Positions 1 through 11,626 of a stretch of DNA of 64,000 bases are shown here, piece after piece. Each line of letters opens with the position of its first letter. The first letter of the stretch is position 1. The position numbers were made by a program, and so were the translations under genes. Below the pieces are notes generated by a model. That model was not told where the DNA came from, ran no database searches, and saw only the letters and a program-made list of their open reading frames with translations. The DNA is taken from assembly GCA_027625915.1 (NCBI GenBank), contig JANTQA010000057.1, positions 4,030,001 to 4,094,000 of the forward strand, read 5' to 3'. Source of the stretch: Anaeramoeba flamelloides. Its lineage: Eukaryota; Metamonada; Anaeramoebidae.

Positions 1-176
1 TTCTGTAACTCTACTTTGTATTCGGGGTTGCTTTCAAAGACTTTCTCATTGTCGTCAATAAAGCCTTTTAACTTGCCCATTTTCAGTTTATAACCATTCT
101 CTCTTTTCATTTTGATGTCCGTTTTAAGGTTTCTAATGCACTTGTCAGCTATCCTTTTTAACTTTTTGTAGTCCAT
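1..176 (-). CDS. Unidentified charged protein, 5' part only
   Basis: An open frame on the minus strand starts with ATG at 176-174 and runs without a stop to the window edge, giving 58 codons. It reads MDYKKLKRIADKCIRN at the start and continues Lys/Glu/Asp-rich and apparently helical. I do not recognise the family. Two things suggest real coding sequence: base composition is clearly less AT-rich and less homopolymeric than the flank beyond 180, and codon use (AAG, GAC, AAC, CTG mixed with A/T-ending codons) resembles the confirmed exons here. The region upstream of the start drops at once into poly-A/T-rich DNA, as expected of a 5' flank. The product is truncated by the window, so length and function are unknown. 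Confidence 0.55.
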   Translation of the reverse strand, partial: MDYKKLKRIADKCIRNLKTDIKMKRENGYKLKMGKLKGFIDDNEKVFESNPEYKVELQ

Positions 177-3100
177 ATTGAGAAATTATAGTAGTAATTA
201 TTTTGCTAAAACAAAAATAAAAGAAAAAAAAAAAATGATTTTTTGTTGCTGAAAAAATCTCAAAAGAAAAATTTTTTTTTGTTACTTTTTGGAACTTTGT
301 TTGGAACGACTCAAAATGTCATTGGTTTTTTTCCTTCTTACACTTTCTTTGTTTTTCAGTTTTTTTTCCATTTTCTAATTTTTTTTTTCCTCTTTGTAGT
401 TGATTCTTTTTTGTTTTATAGATATAAAAATCACTTTTTCCAATTATTTTTTAGAAAAAAAATTCTGATTTTGTTTTTCAGAAAAAGAGTTGAGGTTGTA
501 AATACAAAGAAGCAAGTTTTTTTTTTTTTTTTCTCTTTTTGTTTTGGAAATGAATAAGTTTTTATTATTTTTTCCAAAATCTTGGAAACTCTAACGTATT
601 CTAAATAAACGAGAGGCAAATAACAAAGTTGAAGTTACTTTTTCACGAAAATCGTTGAAAAGTTTCTTATTTTCGAAAATGTTTCGCAGATTTTAATACA
701 TTCGACCAAAAGCTTGAAAGATTTTTAAAACCAATCTACGAGCCACAGTCTGCACAAACAAAATAACCAAAACATTTTCGTTTTACTGAAATGGGTTTGC
801 AAAAAAAATCTTAAGAACAATTTACAGTTTTTTGAGAAAATTGGATGGAAATTATTAACTGACAACTTTAGAAAATCAAAAAATAACTCAAGAATTTATA
901 GGTCATTTGATCTTGTACTACAAGACTGTATTTTTCAATCAAATCCTTAAGATGGAAACTGAATGGCAGAAAGTTCATAAAAATTTGATATCACTCGATT
1001 TAATAATTTTCAGTACTTGTCTTTGAAGAATTGTGATAATTGATGAGAGAAGTGGCTTTTTAATTTAAATTGGATCAAATTCCAAGTGATTACTTTTTTT
1101 TCTATTGGTATAATATACCTTTCGAGAAGGAAAACTCGATTGTCATGGAGTTAACCAATATAAAATACAAAAAAGAACCAAACAATTAGGTAAAGATCAC
1201 AAATTAGCATCCTTTTCTAGGAAAACCATCTTCGAAAAAGAAAAATGATGTGAAAAATGTTTCATATTTCCAAGTAAATTAAAAGTATTACTTTATTTTC
1301 AAAACAATCTTTCCTTTCTTTCAATGGAAAAAATCAACAACTATTGAAACCGAATCAGTTTTCTCTTAATTTTGTTAATATTAAGGCATTATTAATGAAA
1401 GACAATTTAGTTATGAGAAAATTCGTACTATTTTGAAGTCTTGCCTGAAAAATCAAAAGAATTTTGAAAGGAAATTAAGATCAACCAATTTGATAAAATA
1501 CTGAGCAAATTTTTGGAAAAGGGACTTTGTTGATCAATGAAATAAATAATTTAAAAATAAGAAAGTAAAATTTTAATAACAATTTCTTATTGATAAATCT
1601 GAGAACTCTCAGTTGGTTAAAAGAATTAGTAAATAATATAAACCAGTACCACCGATAATAAAGATAAGATTATGAATTAAATAATCAAAGAAACAGAAAA
1701 TAAACATTACTGTTTTGTATTTTATCAATTGGAGATCAAAGTTTCACTTTGATTTCCTTTTTTTCTTTTTCAAAGACTGTTTCCAAGTAAAAAGATTGAA
1801 ATGAGTGATCTCTATTAACCCACGTGGTACCCTTTTTATTGTTGTGCTTTGTGAACGAATAGACCTTAATCAAATTAAATTTTTCAGAATTGAGAAAAAG
1901 ATAAAGAGTAAAAATATTCTCTCCAATGCTTTTTCAAATTTCAGGAATTAAAATTAGGTATTGGTTTGTTAATGAACCTATGTTTTTGAAGATCTTTGAA
2001 AATTACATTTATTACCAACACCTCTATTTGTCAACTTGAAATTCTGTTTGAGTTCAGAGATTTGTTTCCATTTTTAAAATAGGTTTGGATCTGAAAATTT
2101 GCCATTTAAATTTTATCTTTTTTGCTATTCAAATTCGAAATTTTAAGGTGATGATAAGTCTCTAAAATCGTAGTAGACTTATTAATTATTATACCCGCTC
2201 ATTTTCAAGACCCATCAAAGATAGTGATTGTGTGGAATTGCCCTTGTTAACTGGTTGGAGAGAGTTTCACCAAAGAGATTAAAAAAATCAATTTTAGTTT
2301 TGGCCCAAAATAATTGAGAATATCTGAAAAGGTTTTAACACAAAAGGCTTCAAAAATCCCAAAAATTTCATTTTTGTAAACCCACTCCGATATTCTGATT
2401 GTTTATTATTAAAATGGTAGCATTTTTCTCTTAATTTTCCTTCTTTTACTTTATCTTACTTTTAAAATTGAGTTTTCCAAGATATAAAGATTGTATTTTG
2501 TGATTTCTATTTCTTGGGTTGGAACTGCTTTTAGTCTGTTATAATATTTTTAGTGATCTAACTCCCATATATGAAAGGGTTTTGACCAGAATTGAAAAAT
2601 CAGATAAGCTACAGAAATTTTGTCTCATTCAAGAATTGTCTAGAATAAACCCAATTTGGGACAATGGGTTGAGTTATGTTTTTCATGGAATGAGATTCAA
2701 AAAATCGACCTTATTTCGAATTTTTAGATATTTGAAATTATATCAGATCAGATTTTTAGTATCTACAATTCTGATGAAAACTGTGAAATTGCCAATACAC
2801 ACCCCCCTGTTAGATTTCCAAAATCTTGGTTAAATTTACCAAAGAAGAATTTTTTTTTTAACAAAAAGTCGAAAATTTAACAATTCCAATATTATTTTCA
2901 CAATTGCCTACCTTGAAAAATCAGGTACAAAAATAATTTCTACATTATCATTATTTTTAATCTTGAAAATCCCTTAAAATCATTTTTTTATAAATTTTCT
3001 CGCAATAGTCTAATTATATAAGGGAAAAATATAGAACACGAAAAAATCCCTGTAAAGATTTTTAATTGTGAATATTAGGAAAATTGACGTATATTTTCTT

Positions 3101-4658
3101 TTATTTTCAATCAAATCCTTTTTAACAATAAATACAATTTTATGCTTTACTCAGTAATAAACCTACCTAAAGTTCACTAAAGTGGGGTACCTCTAGAATA
3201 CTCAAGTAGTTATTTGATATCATAAGTAGATCAAATTTTTTTGAAAAAACAATTGAGGTTTATAGAGGTTAACTAGAGTTTGGAAAATGATAATTTTTAT
3301 TCTTCGTTTTTTAATTTATTGAATAGTGTTTTGAACAAGTGTAATTTAATTAATCATCATTCTAATAAGTGGGACAGTTATAATTTTAAAAGTTTGATTC
3401 TTCTTAAAAAAATTGATTTGTTTGTAAATAAATGAAATTACACAATATTTTGCCTAATATTTACATATAAAAATCTTTTCCTGGATTATTTTCATGTCCG
3501 GTATTTTTTTCACTACTTTAAATAAATTTTTTTGTATTGTTTTGTATTTCAACTTTAGAAAATTGTTATTTTTTTATCTGGTTTCTTCAAAATGAAAATT
3601 CTTTTTGTGAATTGAAAGTAAAATCACACCACCAAGAGTGGAAATGTGTCCCTTGATTGTTAGCTGATGTTTTCCAAAAACCAAAAACCATCCATTTTTG
3701 AGAAGACTTGATTTTTTCAGACTTTTTTATTAGAAACAAGAGAACATCTGATTTCATCGAAAAACGGATCGGTTTGAAAAAACATTACTAACTTGATATC
3801 AGGAATTTGATCTGTTAAAATTTTATATATCCGAAAATTAGATATTTTGGAGTTCCGCTTAATTTCATTAGATAAAGAGACTAATTGAACAACAATTTAC
3901 TTAAAACATCAACCACATTGACTTTATTCTTGACAAACTTTAAGTTAGATCGAAATCAAGTGTTTTGGAAGAACATAAATCGAAAATTATATATCAAAAA
4001 AATAGTTTAAAATAATATATTAAGTGAATAGTAACCCTTATTAATTGTTTTCCCAAATGATAATAGAGTTATTCTTTGAATAAGGATACAATTAAAGTAA
4101 ATAAGCAACAAGATTTATCAACTTTAGAGAGATGAGTTATCATTTTTAAAGAAGTTCATTTTTTCCAAATGAATTTTTCAGTAAAAAGATCCTGATCCGT
4201 TTTGATTTTGATTTTTTGGATCCAAATTAGAAAAAGAAAAATTTATAAAGATTTTTATTTTAATAAAATCCCAGTATTAGTAAGATCTGGTGATTTGTAT
4301 GAACCAATGGCATTGTAACTTTTAATCATTTATTTTAAAGAGAACAAGAAGAATACAATTCAAATATTGATTCCATAAAGATTAGTAAAAAATAAACAAT
4401 TTATCTATTTACGGAAATTTATTAAATTTCTTGAAATTTAAAGTATTGGATAATTTTCTTTTTCAAATACTAGAGTATAAAAACTCAATTGTAATTAGTT
4501 AAATCAAGATATTTGAAAATATTTATCAAATTTTTATTTTTCAAAATATTCATTTGAATGGGTTTTTATCTGTTTGAAAATCTTTGATAAATTCCAAAAA
4601 AAAAAATAAACACCACTTACACTTAAAATCAATGGTTTATTTCCCTCACATTGGGAAA

Positions 4659-4855
4659 CAGTCAGTTCCACTTTTAAGGCAGAAAATTTCAACGAAATTT
4701 AAGGCACAAAAAAATCTCAAATTAAGGAATAGAATTTGTAATTTTTTTTTTTTACGATTTATTTTACTAGAATCTGATTTCTATATCTTAATTTGAGATT
4801 TTTATTGCGACTTAAATTTCGTTGAAGTTTTCTGCCTTAAAGATGGAAATGACTG
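4659..4855. mobile_element. Fold-back MITE family 1, copy 1
   Basis: This is a nearly perfect palindrome of about 197 bp. The left arm begins CAGTCAGTTCCACTTTTAAG and continues through a segment containing TTCAACGAAATTTAAGG and AAATCTCAAATTAAGG; the right arm is its reverse complement, around a short T-rich centre. Five more copies lie at 51.8, 57.5, 58.1, 58.7 and 58.9 kb. CAGT termini with TA flanks in the other copies point to a non-autonomous Tc1/mariner-type element (family knowledge, inferred). This copy lacks a clear TA at its left edge. It sits inside a second inverted repeat: AATCAATGGTTTAT near 4627 pairs with ATTAACCATTGATT near 4873-4886. Confidence 0.8.
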
Positions 4856-5257
4856 TAATAAAAATTGGGCTATTAACCATTGATTAATAATAATCAAATT
4901 AAAAAATATTTCTTTAGATTATAAATTACATTTTCAAGGTTTCATTAAAGTATTTTCGGAGAATTTACAATTTAACTGGTTAGGTTGTTTTTATCATATA
5001 TTATCAATAAAAAAAAGAAAAATTAGATTGGGTTTCTATGTCTCATAAAGAAATTATATTTTATTTTAAGTTTAAATTAATTTTTTCCTTTTTTCTGAAA
5101 TTAAATAGTTTTGTTATATGGAATTATTTGAAAAATTATGGGTTTTATTTCTAAATGACCTTTGTGTTCACCCCCTCCACAGATAATAAAATTTCTATCA
5201 TCTTTCAAGAAAATATTTTTTTTAAAAATAAATCTGAAAAACAAAAAATTTTTCAAA

Positions 5258-5372
5258 ATTTTTGACCCACTTAATAATGTTAATGGGTGTTGTTTAGAGG
5301 GTTTTATCCCAGATTCTTCTCAAAAAATATTTTCAAATTTTTGAATTAGTTTCATTTTTTCTAATTTTGCAA
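5258..5372 (+). repeat. Dispersed 115-base repeat, copy a
   Basis: The stretch around TTTATCCCAGATTCTTCTC is closely similar (roughly four bases in five by eye) to 49560-49675, just downstream of the ankyrin gene. Shared landmarks are a CCACTTAATAATGTTAATGGGTG-like start, the TATCCCAGATTCTT core and a TTCATTTTTTCTA end. No inverted termini were seen, so its type is unknown. Confidence 0.6.
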
Positions 5373-5389
5373 ATTTTTGTTTTGTTTTG

Positions 5390-5425
5390 CCTTTCTTTTT
5401 CTTTTTCTTTTTCTTTTTCTTTTTA
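5390..5425 (+). repeat. (CTTTTT)n microsatellite
   Basis: At least five tandem copies of CTTTTT with minor edge variation. Confidence 0.9.
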
Positions 5426-6946
5426 TTCCGATTTCTGTTTTAATACTTTTTTTTTTTGCAAAAGATCATCTGGAAAAAAAAAAAATATCTTTGAAAAGTG
5501 AAACAATCACCAAGAAAATTTAGATGTTGTAATGTCTTTGAGAATGAATTTAATTATTAACATAAAATCTTATTGTTAACTTTTTTTTTTTTGCTGAAAG
5601 CATAGTAATGAAAAATCCTTAATTCCCGTTTAAAAAATTGTTACTCACTTTTTTTTTTAGTTTTTGGTTTTATTTTTTTTTATTTTTAAAATATCAGGTT
5701 TTTATATAGATAAAATGATTTATAGGGAAATTATTAATATGAAATAATTCTTAGCTGTTCTTAAATACTAAAGGAAGATATTTCTAATTTTCAATTTATT
5801 ATTTTTTCAGTGAGAGTACAATTTTTAAAATTATGTTTATGTATCGATATTTTCAAGTAATTAAATGATTTCGAATGTATTAAATTAAATCTGTAAATTG
5901 ACCAAAAATATTTTAAAATATTTTGTTTAAAAATTACTCAAGAATTACAGTTGATAAAAAATAATTTTTAATTTAAAATAAGATATATCTATTTTATCCA
6001 CTTTAATATTTTTTGAATATTTTCTTTTTATAAGTAAAAAATTTAAAAATTTATGAATTTTTTGGAAAGCCAAAAGCCAAAGTAAAATACAAACTATATC
6101 TTCACAAAGTTGAAGACTGTAAAAAATATGGCTAATATTTAACATTTTTTATTTTGTCAAAGTGAAAATATTAAAAGCATATGTGAAACCTTACTTATCA
6201 ACCACCGAGTGCCATTTATAAGGTAGTTTTCTAACTTTATTAATTTTTTTATTAAAAATCAAGTTAAAAGAAGCCAATATGACAAATTGTCTCCTTTTTG
6301 ATTTAAAAAATACAGACATAGTCAAACAATATACTGGTTTGAATTTTATTAAATAATTATTGTTTTTTCAGGTTGATAATAAAAACTATTATTCTAAAAA
6401 ATCCAATTTTCTTAGGACAATATTATTTCCAATTGGCCAGATAAATGAAATGGATTTATTTTTGTTATTGTTTTTTTTAAAAGTGAATTAAACAAAGAAA
6501 TCATAATGTTCAATTCTTTTAAAATCAAAAAGGTATGCAAAATTATATTTATTTACCCCATCAAAAAAAAAAAAAAAAAAAAAAAAAGAGTAAAAATTGA
6601 CCCAAACAAACAAAATAAAAAAGTACTCAAGATAGCTTCAAAAAAACAGTCTTGATCAATAACAAATAATCTTGTGAAATAACTAAACAAAGGGACCAAA
6701 TTAAAAGAAAATTTTTTTATTTAAATTAGTAATTTATGGGTTTTGTTCATTAAAAATATATATAAATTTAAAAAATAACAAATTGTAATCGAAAAGAAAA
6801 ATAAAAAATAAATTCGCAAGCCCGATCAAATCAACGAAATTGAATAATCCATAAATAAAAAATCATTAATAAGATCACAAACAAATTGTGTTTTACAAAG
6901 AATTATTTATTGAAGAAATAATTTCTAATCAAAAAGTAAAGCTTGT

Positions 6947-7453
6947 TTAATAATGAGAAAGTGACTGAAATATTTGTAGTCTCGTTCTTTGCTGTTTTAG
7001 TTGCTGTTGTTTTTGTGGCTGCTGTATTTGCTGGATCGTGGAATTATTTCTATTTGAAACTAAATGATACAATCCTAGGAACTTGAGTGCATGAATGGAC
7101 CCAAGTGCAATTGATTCTGGTTTATCTTTGTAATGAATAAAATTGCACCTTTTCCCAAATTCACACACACACTCATCACCAAAAAAATTACGACACACTT
7201 CTGTTTTATATTTCAAATTTTTTAGGTTACGATTGTTGACTTTTAGTTGTCTTGGGTTTTCACTTTTTGTGCTGCTCTTCGGGTTGTTGCTTTCAAGGAT
7301 TTGCCTTGGTGGCGTTGTCGGATTGGAATTTGCTTTTAATAAGAGGCCACGAAACGGGCTGCTTAGTGGGTGGATAAGAGGAAATTCGTCATGCGAAGAA
7401 AGACCTAATAGGGGCTTTTTTTGAATTAAGATCGATTCGTTTTGATAAAACAT
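6947..7453 (-). CDS. CCCH zinc-finger protein, TIS11/tristetraprolin-like
   Basis: A 168-residue single-exon reading frame. Residues 81-107 read KYKTEVCRNF...CEFGKRCNFIH, which closely matches the second finger of tristetraprolin-type RNA-binding proteins (KYKTELC...YG.RC.FIH). That family binds AU-rich elements in mRNA 3' ends and promotes decay. Zinc ligands visible are C87, C97 (or C95), C103 and H107. The spacing is C-x9-C-x5-C-x3-H, one residue longer than the usual C-x8-C, with an extra Cys at 95 that would give x7. Only one finger is present, while tristetraprolin has two. The N-terminal 80 residues are low-complexity with PPR and SSP segments, and the C-terminus is Gln-rich (about 141-155). 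The start is the first ATG of the frame; a further upstream exon with a first finger cannot be excluded. Stop is TAA. Target mRNA specificity cannot be read from sequence. Confidence 0.78.
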   Translation of the reverse strand: MFYQNESILIQKKPLLGLSSHDEFPLIHPLSSPFRGLLLKANSNPTTPPRQILESNNPKSSTKSENPRQLKVNNRNLKNLKYKTEVCRNFFGDECVCEFGKRCNFIHYKDKPESIALGSIHALKFLGLYHLVSNRNNSTIQQIQQPQKQQQLKQQRTRLQIFQSLSHY

Positions 7454-8122
7454 CTTTGTACAGTCTTCAAAATAGATTTAATCCGAAAAAAGGTTGAATT
7501 AAACAAGTATTAGGCTGAAAAAAAAAAAGGAAGAAAAGCAAAAGTAATTATTAAAAAAATGGAATTACTTGCAAAACAATTGTTTTGTGGACTCCAAGCA
7601 ACAAGTAATCACCTCCACTAATTCGTAATTTTGTTTTTATTTACCAAAATTAATAATTCACAAACCAGAATAGAGGGAGTTTATGTCTTAATCTCTTTTT
7701 TTTTTTTTTTTTTTTTGATATTTTGATCTTGATAATAGAGTGTAGTTGTTAGATATTCAAAAAGAATTTCATGTTCTTCTTCTTAAGGTTTCTCAAAATT
7801 TAAGAGTTGATTATAAAGATTTTGTGATAATTAGAAAGAAAAATTGTTTTTTATTGGTTCCTTTACTGTCAAATACCTGAGTATTGAAATTTTTTTTTTT
7901 TAATGATCAAATTTAGTATTGTGTTGTAGGGTAAGAGAATTTAAGGTATTAGGGTCAACCTAAATTCTTCTTCAATTAAAGTATTTTAAAATTGGGTGTA
8001 ATTGATCTTGGGTGTACCAATGACTCAAATGTCTCGAAAAAATCTAATATAAATATTATCATTCAAGCAAAATATGCTATTAGTTTTTTTGCTAGTATTT
8101 CAATTAAAAATTCTCATTACCT

Positions 8123-8148
8123 TTATTTATTTATTTATTTATTTATTT
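8123..8148 (+). repeat. (TTTA)n microsatellite
   Basis: About six tandem TTTA units. Confidence 0.85.
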
Positions 8149-8370
8149 TTGAAGAGAGAAAATTATTTTACTCGCGTGTGCTATAAATTCTAAACCCTTT
8201 TTGTGCAATTTGGTTAAAGAATCACAAATTTTATTATTGAGTTACTAATGATATAATAAATGATGAATTCTTTTTTTTACTAATAATATCAGAGATAATA
8301 TTAATTTTTTTATTGTTTTATTAAAATTCAGATATACAGATTTTTCCATTTTTTTAATAGCTCTGATGTT

Positions 8371-8890
8371 GCTAGGATTTCCAGGATTCAAAAAAATTGA
8401 GTAAAATCAGGAAATTTACTTTATTCTTTAAATTCTGGAAAAGCACTGCCAGCTTTTCTTGATTTTTCTATTTATTTGTGAAGTGTTCTAGGTTTTTTTG
8501 AGGTTTTATATTTTATTTCTAAAGTGTTCTAGGTTTTTTTGAGGTTTTCTATTTTATTTCGAAAATCTATTGATTTTCTAAATAAAGAAAAAACTCAAAA
8601 AAACCTAACGAAAATCTATTGATTTTCTAAATAAATATAAAACTCAAAAAAACTTAACGAAAATCAATAGATTTACCAAATAAAACAGAAAAATTCAAGA
8701 AAACCACCATTAGGTTTGTTTTGAGTTTATGAAATAAACCAAAAATTTCAAAACATTTCAGTTTATTTAAAAAATTAAAAAAAAAACCACTATTATATTT
8801 TCCAGAACTCTTAAGAATTGAGTAAAATCAAAGACCCCCCCCCCTTGAATTATGGAAAAGCTAGGCACTCTACGGTACTTGATGACACTT
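8371..8890. repeat. Hairpin-module repeat, block 1
   Basis: A run of self-complementary modules. One has arms TTTCCAGGATTC and AAATTCTGGAAAAG around TTGAGTAAAATCA; others have arms AGGTTTTTTTGAG and CTCAAAAAAACCT, with loops containing AATCTATTGATTTTC. The block ends with the GC-richer linker AGGCACTCTACGGTACTTGA. The same modules and linkers form the array at 13280-14387. Confidence 0.75.
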
Positions 8891-9044
8891 AAAAACACAT
8901 CTATATACACAATGATACAAGTCTACAACGGTATCAACATTTAACTTTTCTTTACCTAAATTAAAATTGTTATTTTATTTTTAAATATTATATAAGAATA
9001 AATTTTTCAGCAATTAGAAAAATTTTGAAATATTTGTATTATTT

Positions 9045-9250
9045 TTAGAGCTTCCCAGTTTAAATATTTTTTACCTTTAAGTTTTCAAGAGTTTAAAAAA
9101 GTTGGTTAAATGAATTATTTTGCTCTATTCTTTTAAATTCTGGAAAACCACCTTGATCTTTTTTTTTTAATTTTTGAAATAAAAAGAAAATTTCATAATT
9201 TTTCTTTGTATTTCCCATATTAAAACAGCCAGGCACTTGACAACACGACT
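9045..9250. repeat. Hairpin-module repeat, block 2 (degenerate)
   Basis: A diverged block with the GAATT/AATTCTGGAAAACC half-module, an AATTTTTGAAATAAAAAGAAA segment and the linker CCAGGCACTTGAC near its right end. It is less complete than the neighbouring block at 8.4-8.9 kb. Confidence 0.55.
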
Positions 9251-10644
9251 GTCTGAAATTTTTATTTTTGTTTTGATATTTTTTTTTTTTTGATAATGTT
9301 GAACTTGCAAACTTGTGGAAGGTTCCAATTTGATTAATCGAAAAACCTTTTATTATAAATATAATAATTTTAATTGATCAGTAGACAAATTAATATTTTC
9401 ATTTTCAATTATTTGAAAAATTATCTCATTTTTAATTGTTTCAAAAAATATTTTACTAAACCCCAATAAAAATAATCGCTACACACCTGAAATAATTAAT
9501 TGTAATATATATATATATCCTTTAGTTTTCAAGAACAAATAATAATTCAATTTGATTAATAATTCAATTTTAAATCATTCTAAATACATCTAAAAATAAG
9601 ATACTTTAACAATTAATAAAAAAAAATAAAACCAAGAAGGAACAAAACGTCAGTCAAACATTTTGAAAAGAGCATTTTGGATTTTTATAAGTGCAATTTT
9701 ACTGAAAAAAAAGTTAACAAGAAGATTTTTTGTATAGAATTAAATTCATTCTAAAAGTAATTTCATATTTCCAATTTTCTAAGGATTATTTGTCTTTTCA
9801 AAGATCTTTTTGTTTCAACTTGATCTTTATTAAAAAAAAAAGTATCAAATAAACCTAGAAAAAAAAAATTTGAAAAAACTAAAAAAGAGTTTGAAAATAG
9901 TAAAAATATTTTTTTGAAGACCTAAAAAAAAAAAGAATAAAAAAAAATGAAAAAGAAAAAAAATTAACCAAATTAGAAAAAATAGGATCCGAAAAAGAAA
10001 AAAAAATAAAATTTGAAAAATTAAAAAAAAATGATTCTGATCTATCTATTAAAAAATTTTTATTGATAAGAATATGAGATAAAACGAGAGAATGACTTCA
10101 AATAAAATTATAAAATGAGGTACAAAATTTTGAAAAATTACGTAGATCTGACTTTTGTACATTAATCTGAGAATTTTTTGTTTCTTAAATTTCTTGAAAG
10201 TTTTTCCATTATATGTGCAACTGGCTGTAAATAAAAATTCTATACCATGTTTATTTCAAGTCCAAATAAAAAAAAGTCCCAAATAATACAAGTAAAAAAG
10301 TAAATAAATGATAAAACTTTAAACTTTTATTATAAACTTTGAGAGAAAAACTAAAGAACCATTATTGATAAGAATAAAAGATTTAAATTACTTTTAAACG
10401 TGGTTAAAATTGAAAACTAATTTTACGAATTAATTTACTTTTGATTTTTACTAAAGAATGACCCATAGGCTTTATTAAGAAATTTAATTAATTTTAGCTT
10501 AAAATTTAAATTTGTATGTTTAAAAGGTGATAGAAATCCAATCAACATTTCAAAGAATTGTGTGATAGCTTTCTTGAAATTTCATTAAAAAAAAAAAAAA
10601 AAATGGAATGATTTAAACTCTATTTCAATCCAATTGACCGATTA

Positions 10645-10830
10645 AAAATCAAATTTTGAAAATAAATTTTTATTATAAGTTAAGTTATCTATAATAATAA
10701 AAAAATTACTATTTTCAATATTCAGTTCTAGACACCTGAAATATTTTTTTTTTGGTTTCAAAATAAAATAAAAAATTGTAAAAAAAAAAGTAAAAATAAT
10801 AAAAAAAAATTGAGACATTTATTTTCAAAT
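10645..10830 (+). repeat. Dispersed intron/intergenic repeat, copy a
   Basis: From AAAATCAAATTTTGAA through ATTCAGTTCTAGACACCTGA to a TTGAGACATTTATTTT end, this segment aligns along its length with 27268-27443 inside glutaminyl-tRNA synthetase intron 2. The shared landmarks are in the same order and orientation. Type unknown. Confidence 0.55.
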
Positions 10831-10899
10831 TTAGTTTATATTAAATATTAGACATTTTTTTTTGACCAATTCCTCTAAAGTTCATCAAAATAGATCAAA

Positions 10900-10956
10900 G
10901 GAAATTTAAAGGGAATTTTATGGAAATTTAAAGGGAATTTTATGGAAATTTCAAAG
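10900..10956 (+). repeat. 22-base tandem repeat, about 2.6 copies
   Basis: The unit GGAAATTTAAAGGGAATTTT plus AT occurs twice exactly, followed by a partial third copy. Confidence 0.85.
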
Positions 10957-11626
10957 TGAAAAATTTTTTATTAAACTATTTGAAATTTAATGGAGAATTC
11001 AATTATTTCAGAGAATTTTGTTTCATATGATTTTGAAAATTTTAAGACTTTGAAATAACAACAAAACAAATAAATTACTCAACCAAAATCATTAGTTTCT
11101 TATTTATCCATGAAAAAAAAACAAGATATAATACTTTCATTCACAAATATAGAACCGAAGGATAATAATTTTGATAATAGTAATTTTTAAACATTCGATA
11201 AAAGACTATTATAAGTTTCAGATCAAATAACTGAGAATTTAAAACAATTTACTCTTGTATATATACAATCAAAAAATCTCCTTTCCCCCTTTCCTTGAAA
11301 TAAAGATCTTATAAATAACCAAAGATTATAAAATTTTTTTGAGCCTTTAGTTAATAAAATCATGACGAACTTGAGAATTTAATTTTGCAGAATAAAAAGA
11401 GACAGATTGATCCAAAGATTAACAATCTTTAATATTTAAAAAACAAATTTGAATTCTTTTGGAAACAAGTTTGAGTTGCTGAAAAGTTTTTCTGATTTGG
11501 ACAATTCCCCATCAGCTTCTCAAAAAATCAAAATGAACCAATATTTGAGAAAGTCTACTTTTTCATTTTTTTGAAAATCTTAAAAACACACCAAGCAATC
11601 CAACAAAAAAATAATTGAACCTACAA

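Larger units (their letters stand above)
177..6946. other. Long AT-rich intergenic region
   Basis: No convincing gene was found in these 6.8 kb. Open frames near 243-557 (poly-T driven) and 2519-2833 (no ATG start, no recognisable family) are most likely chance. The recognisable contents are the fold-back element near 4.7 kb, a 115-base dispersed repeat near 5.3 kb, a CTTTTT microsatellite and a 25-base poly-A run at 6563-6587. Confidence 0.6.
7454..11626. other. Intergenic region with hairpin repeats
   Basis: No gene was recognised between the CCCH gene and the carrier gene, which are divergently arranged. The region contains long poly-T and poly-A tracts, a TTTA microsatellite, two blocks of the hairpin-module repeat, a dispersed repeat near 10.7 kb and a short 22-base tandem repeat near 10.9 kb. 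Confidence 0.6.

Noticed and set aside
243-557. 104-codon plus-strand frame
   Set aside because: Composed largely of Phe/Lys from poly-T and poly-A tracts; no ATG start and no domain.
2519-2833. 104-codon plus-strand frame with fairly normal amino-acid mix
   Set aside because: Begins at TTG, has no recognisable family, and no flanking exon or composition change supports it; kept as chance, with some doubt.
7143-7424. 93-codon plus-strand frame
   Set aside because: Antisense shadow of the CCCH zinc-finger gene.
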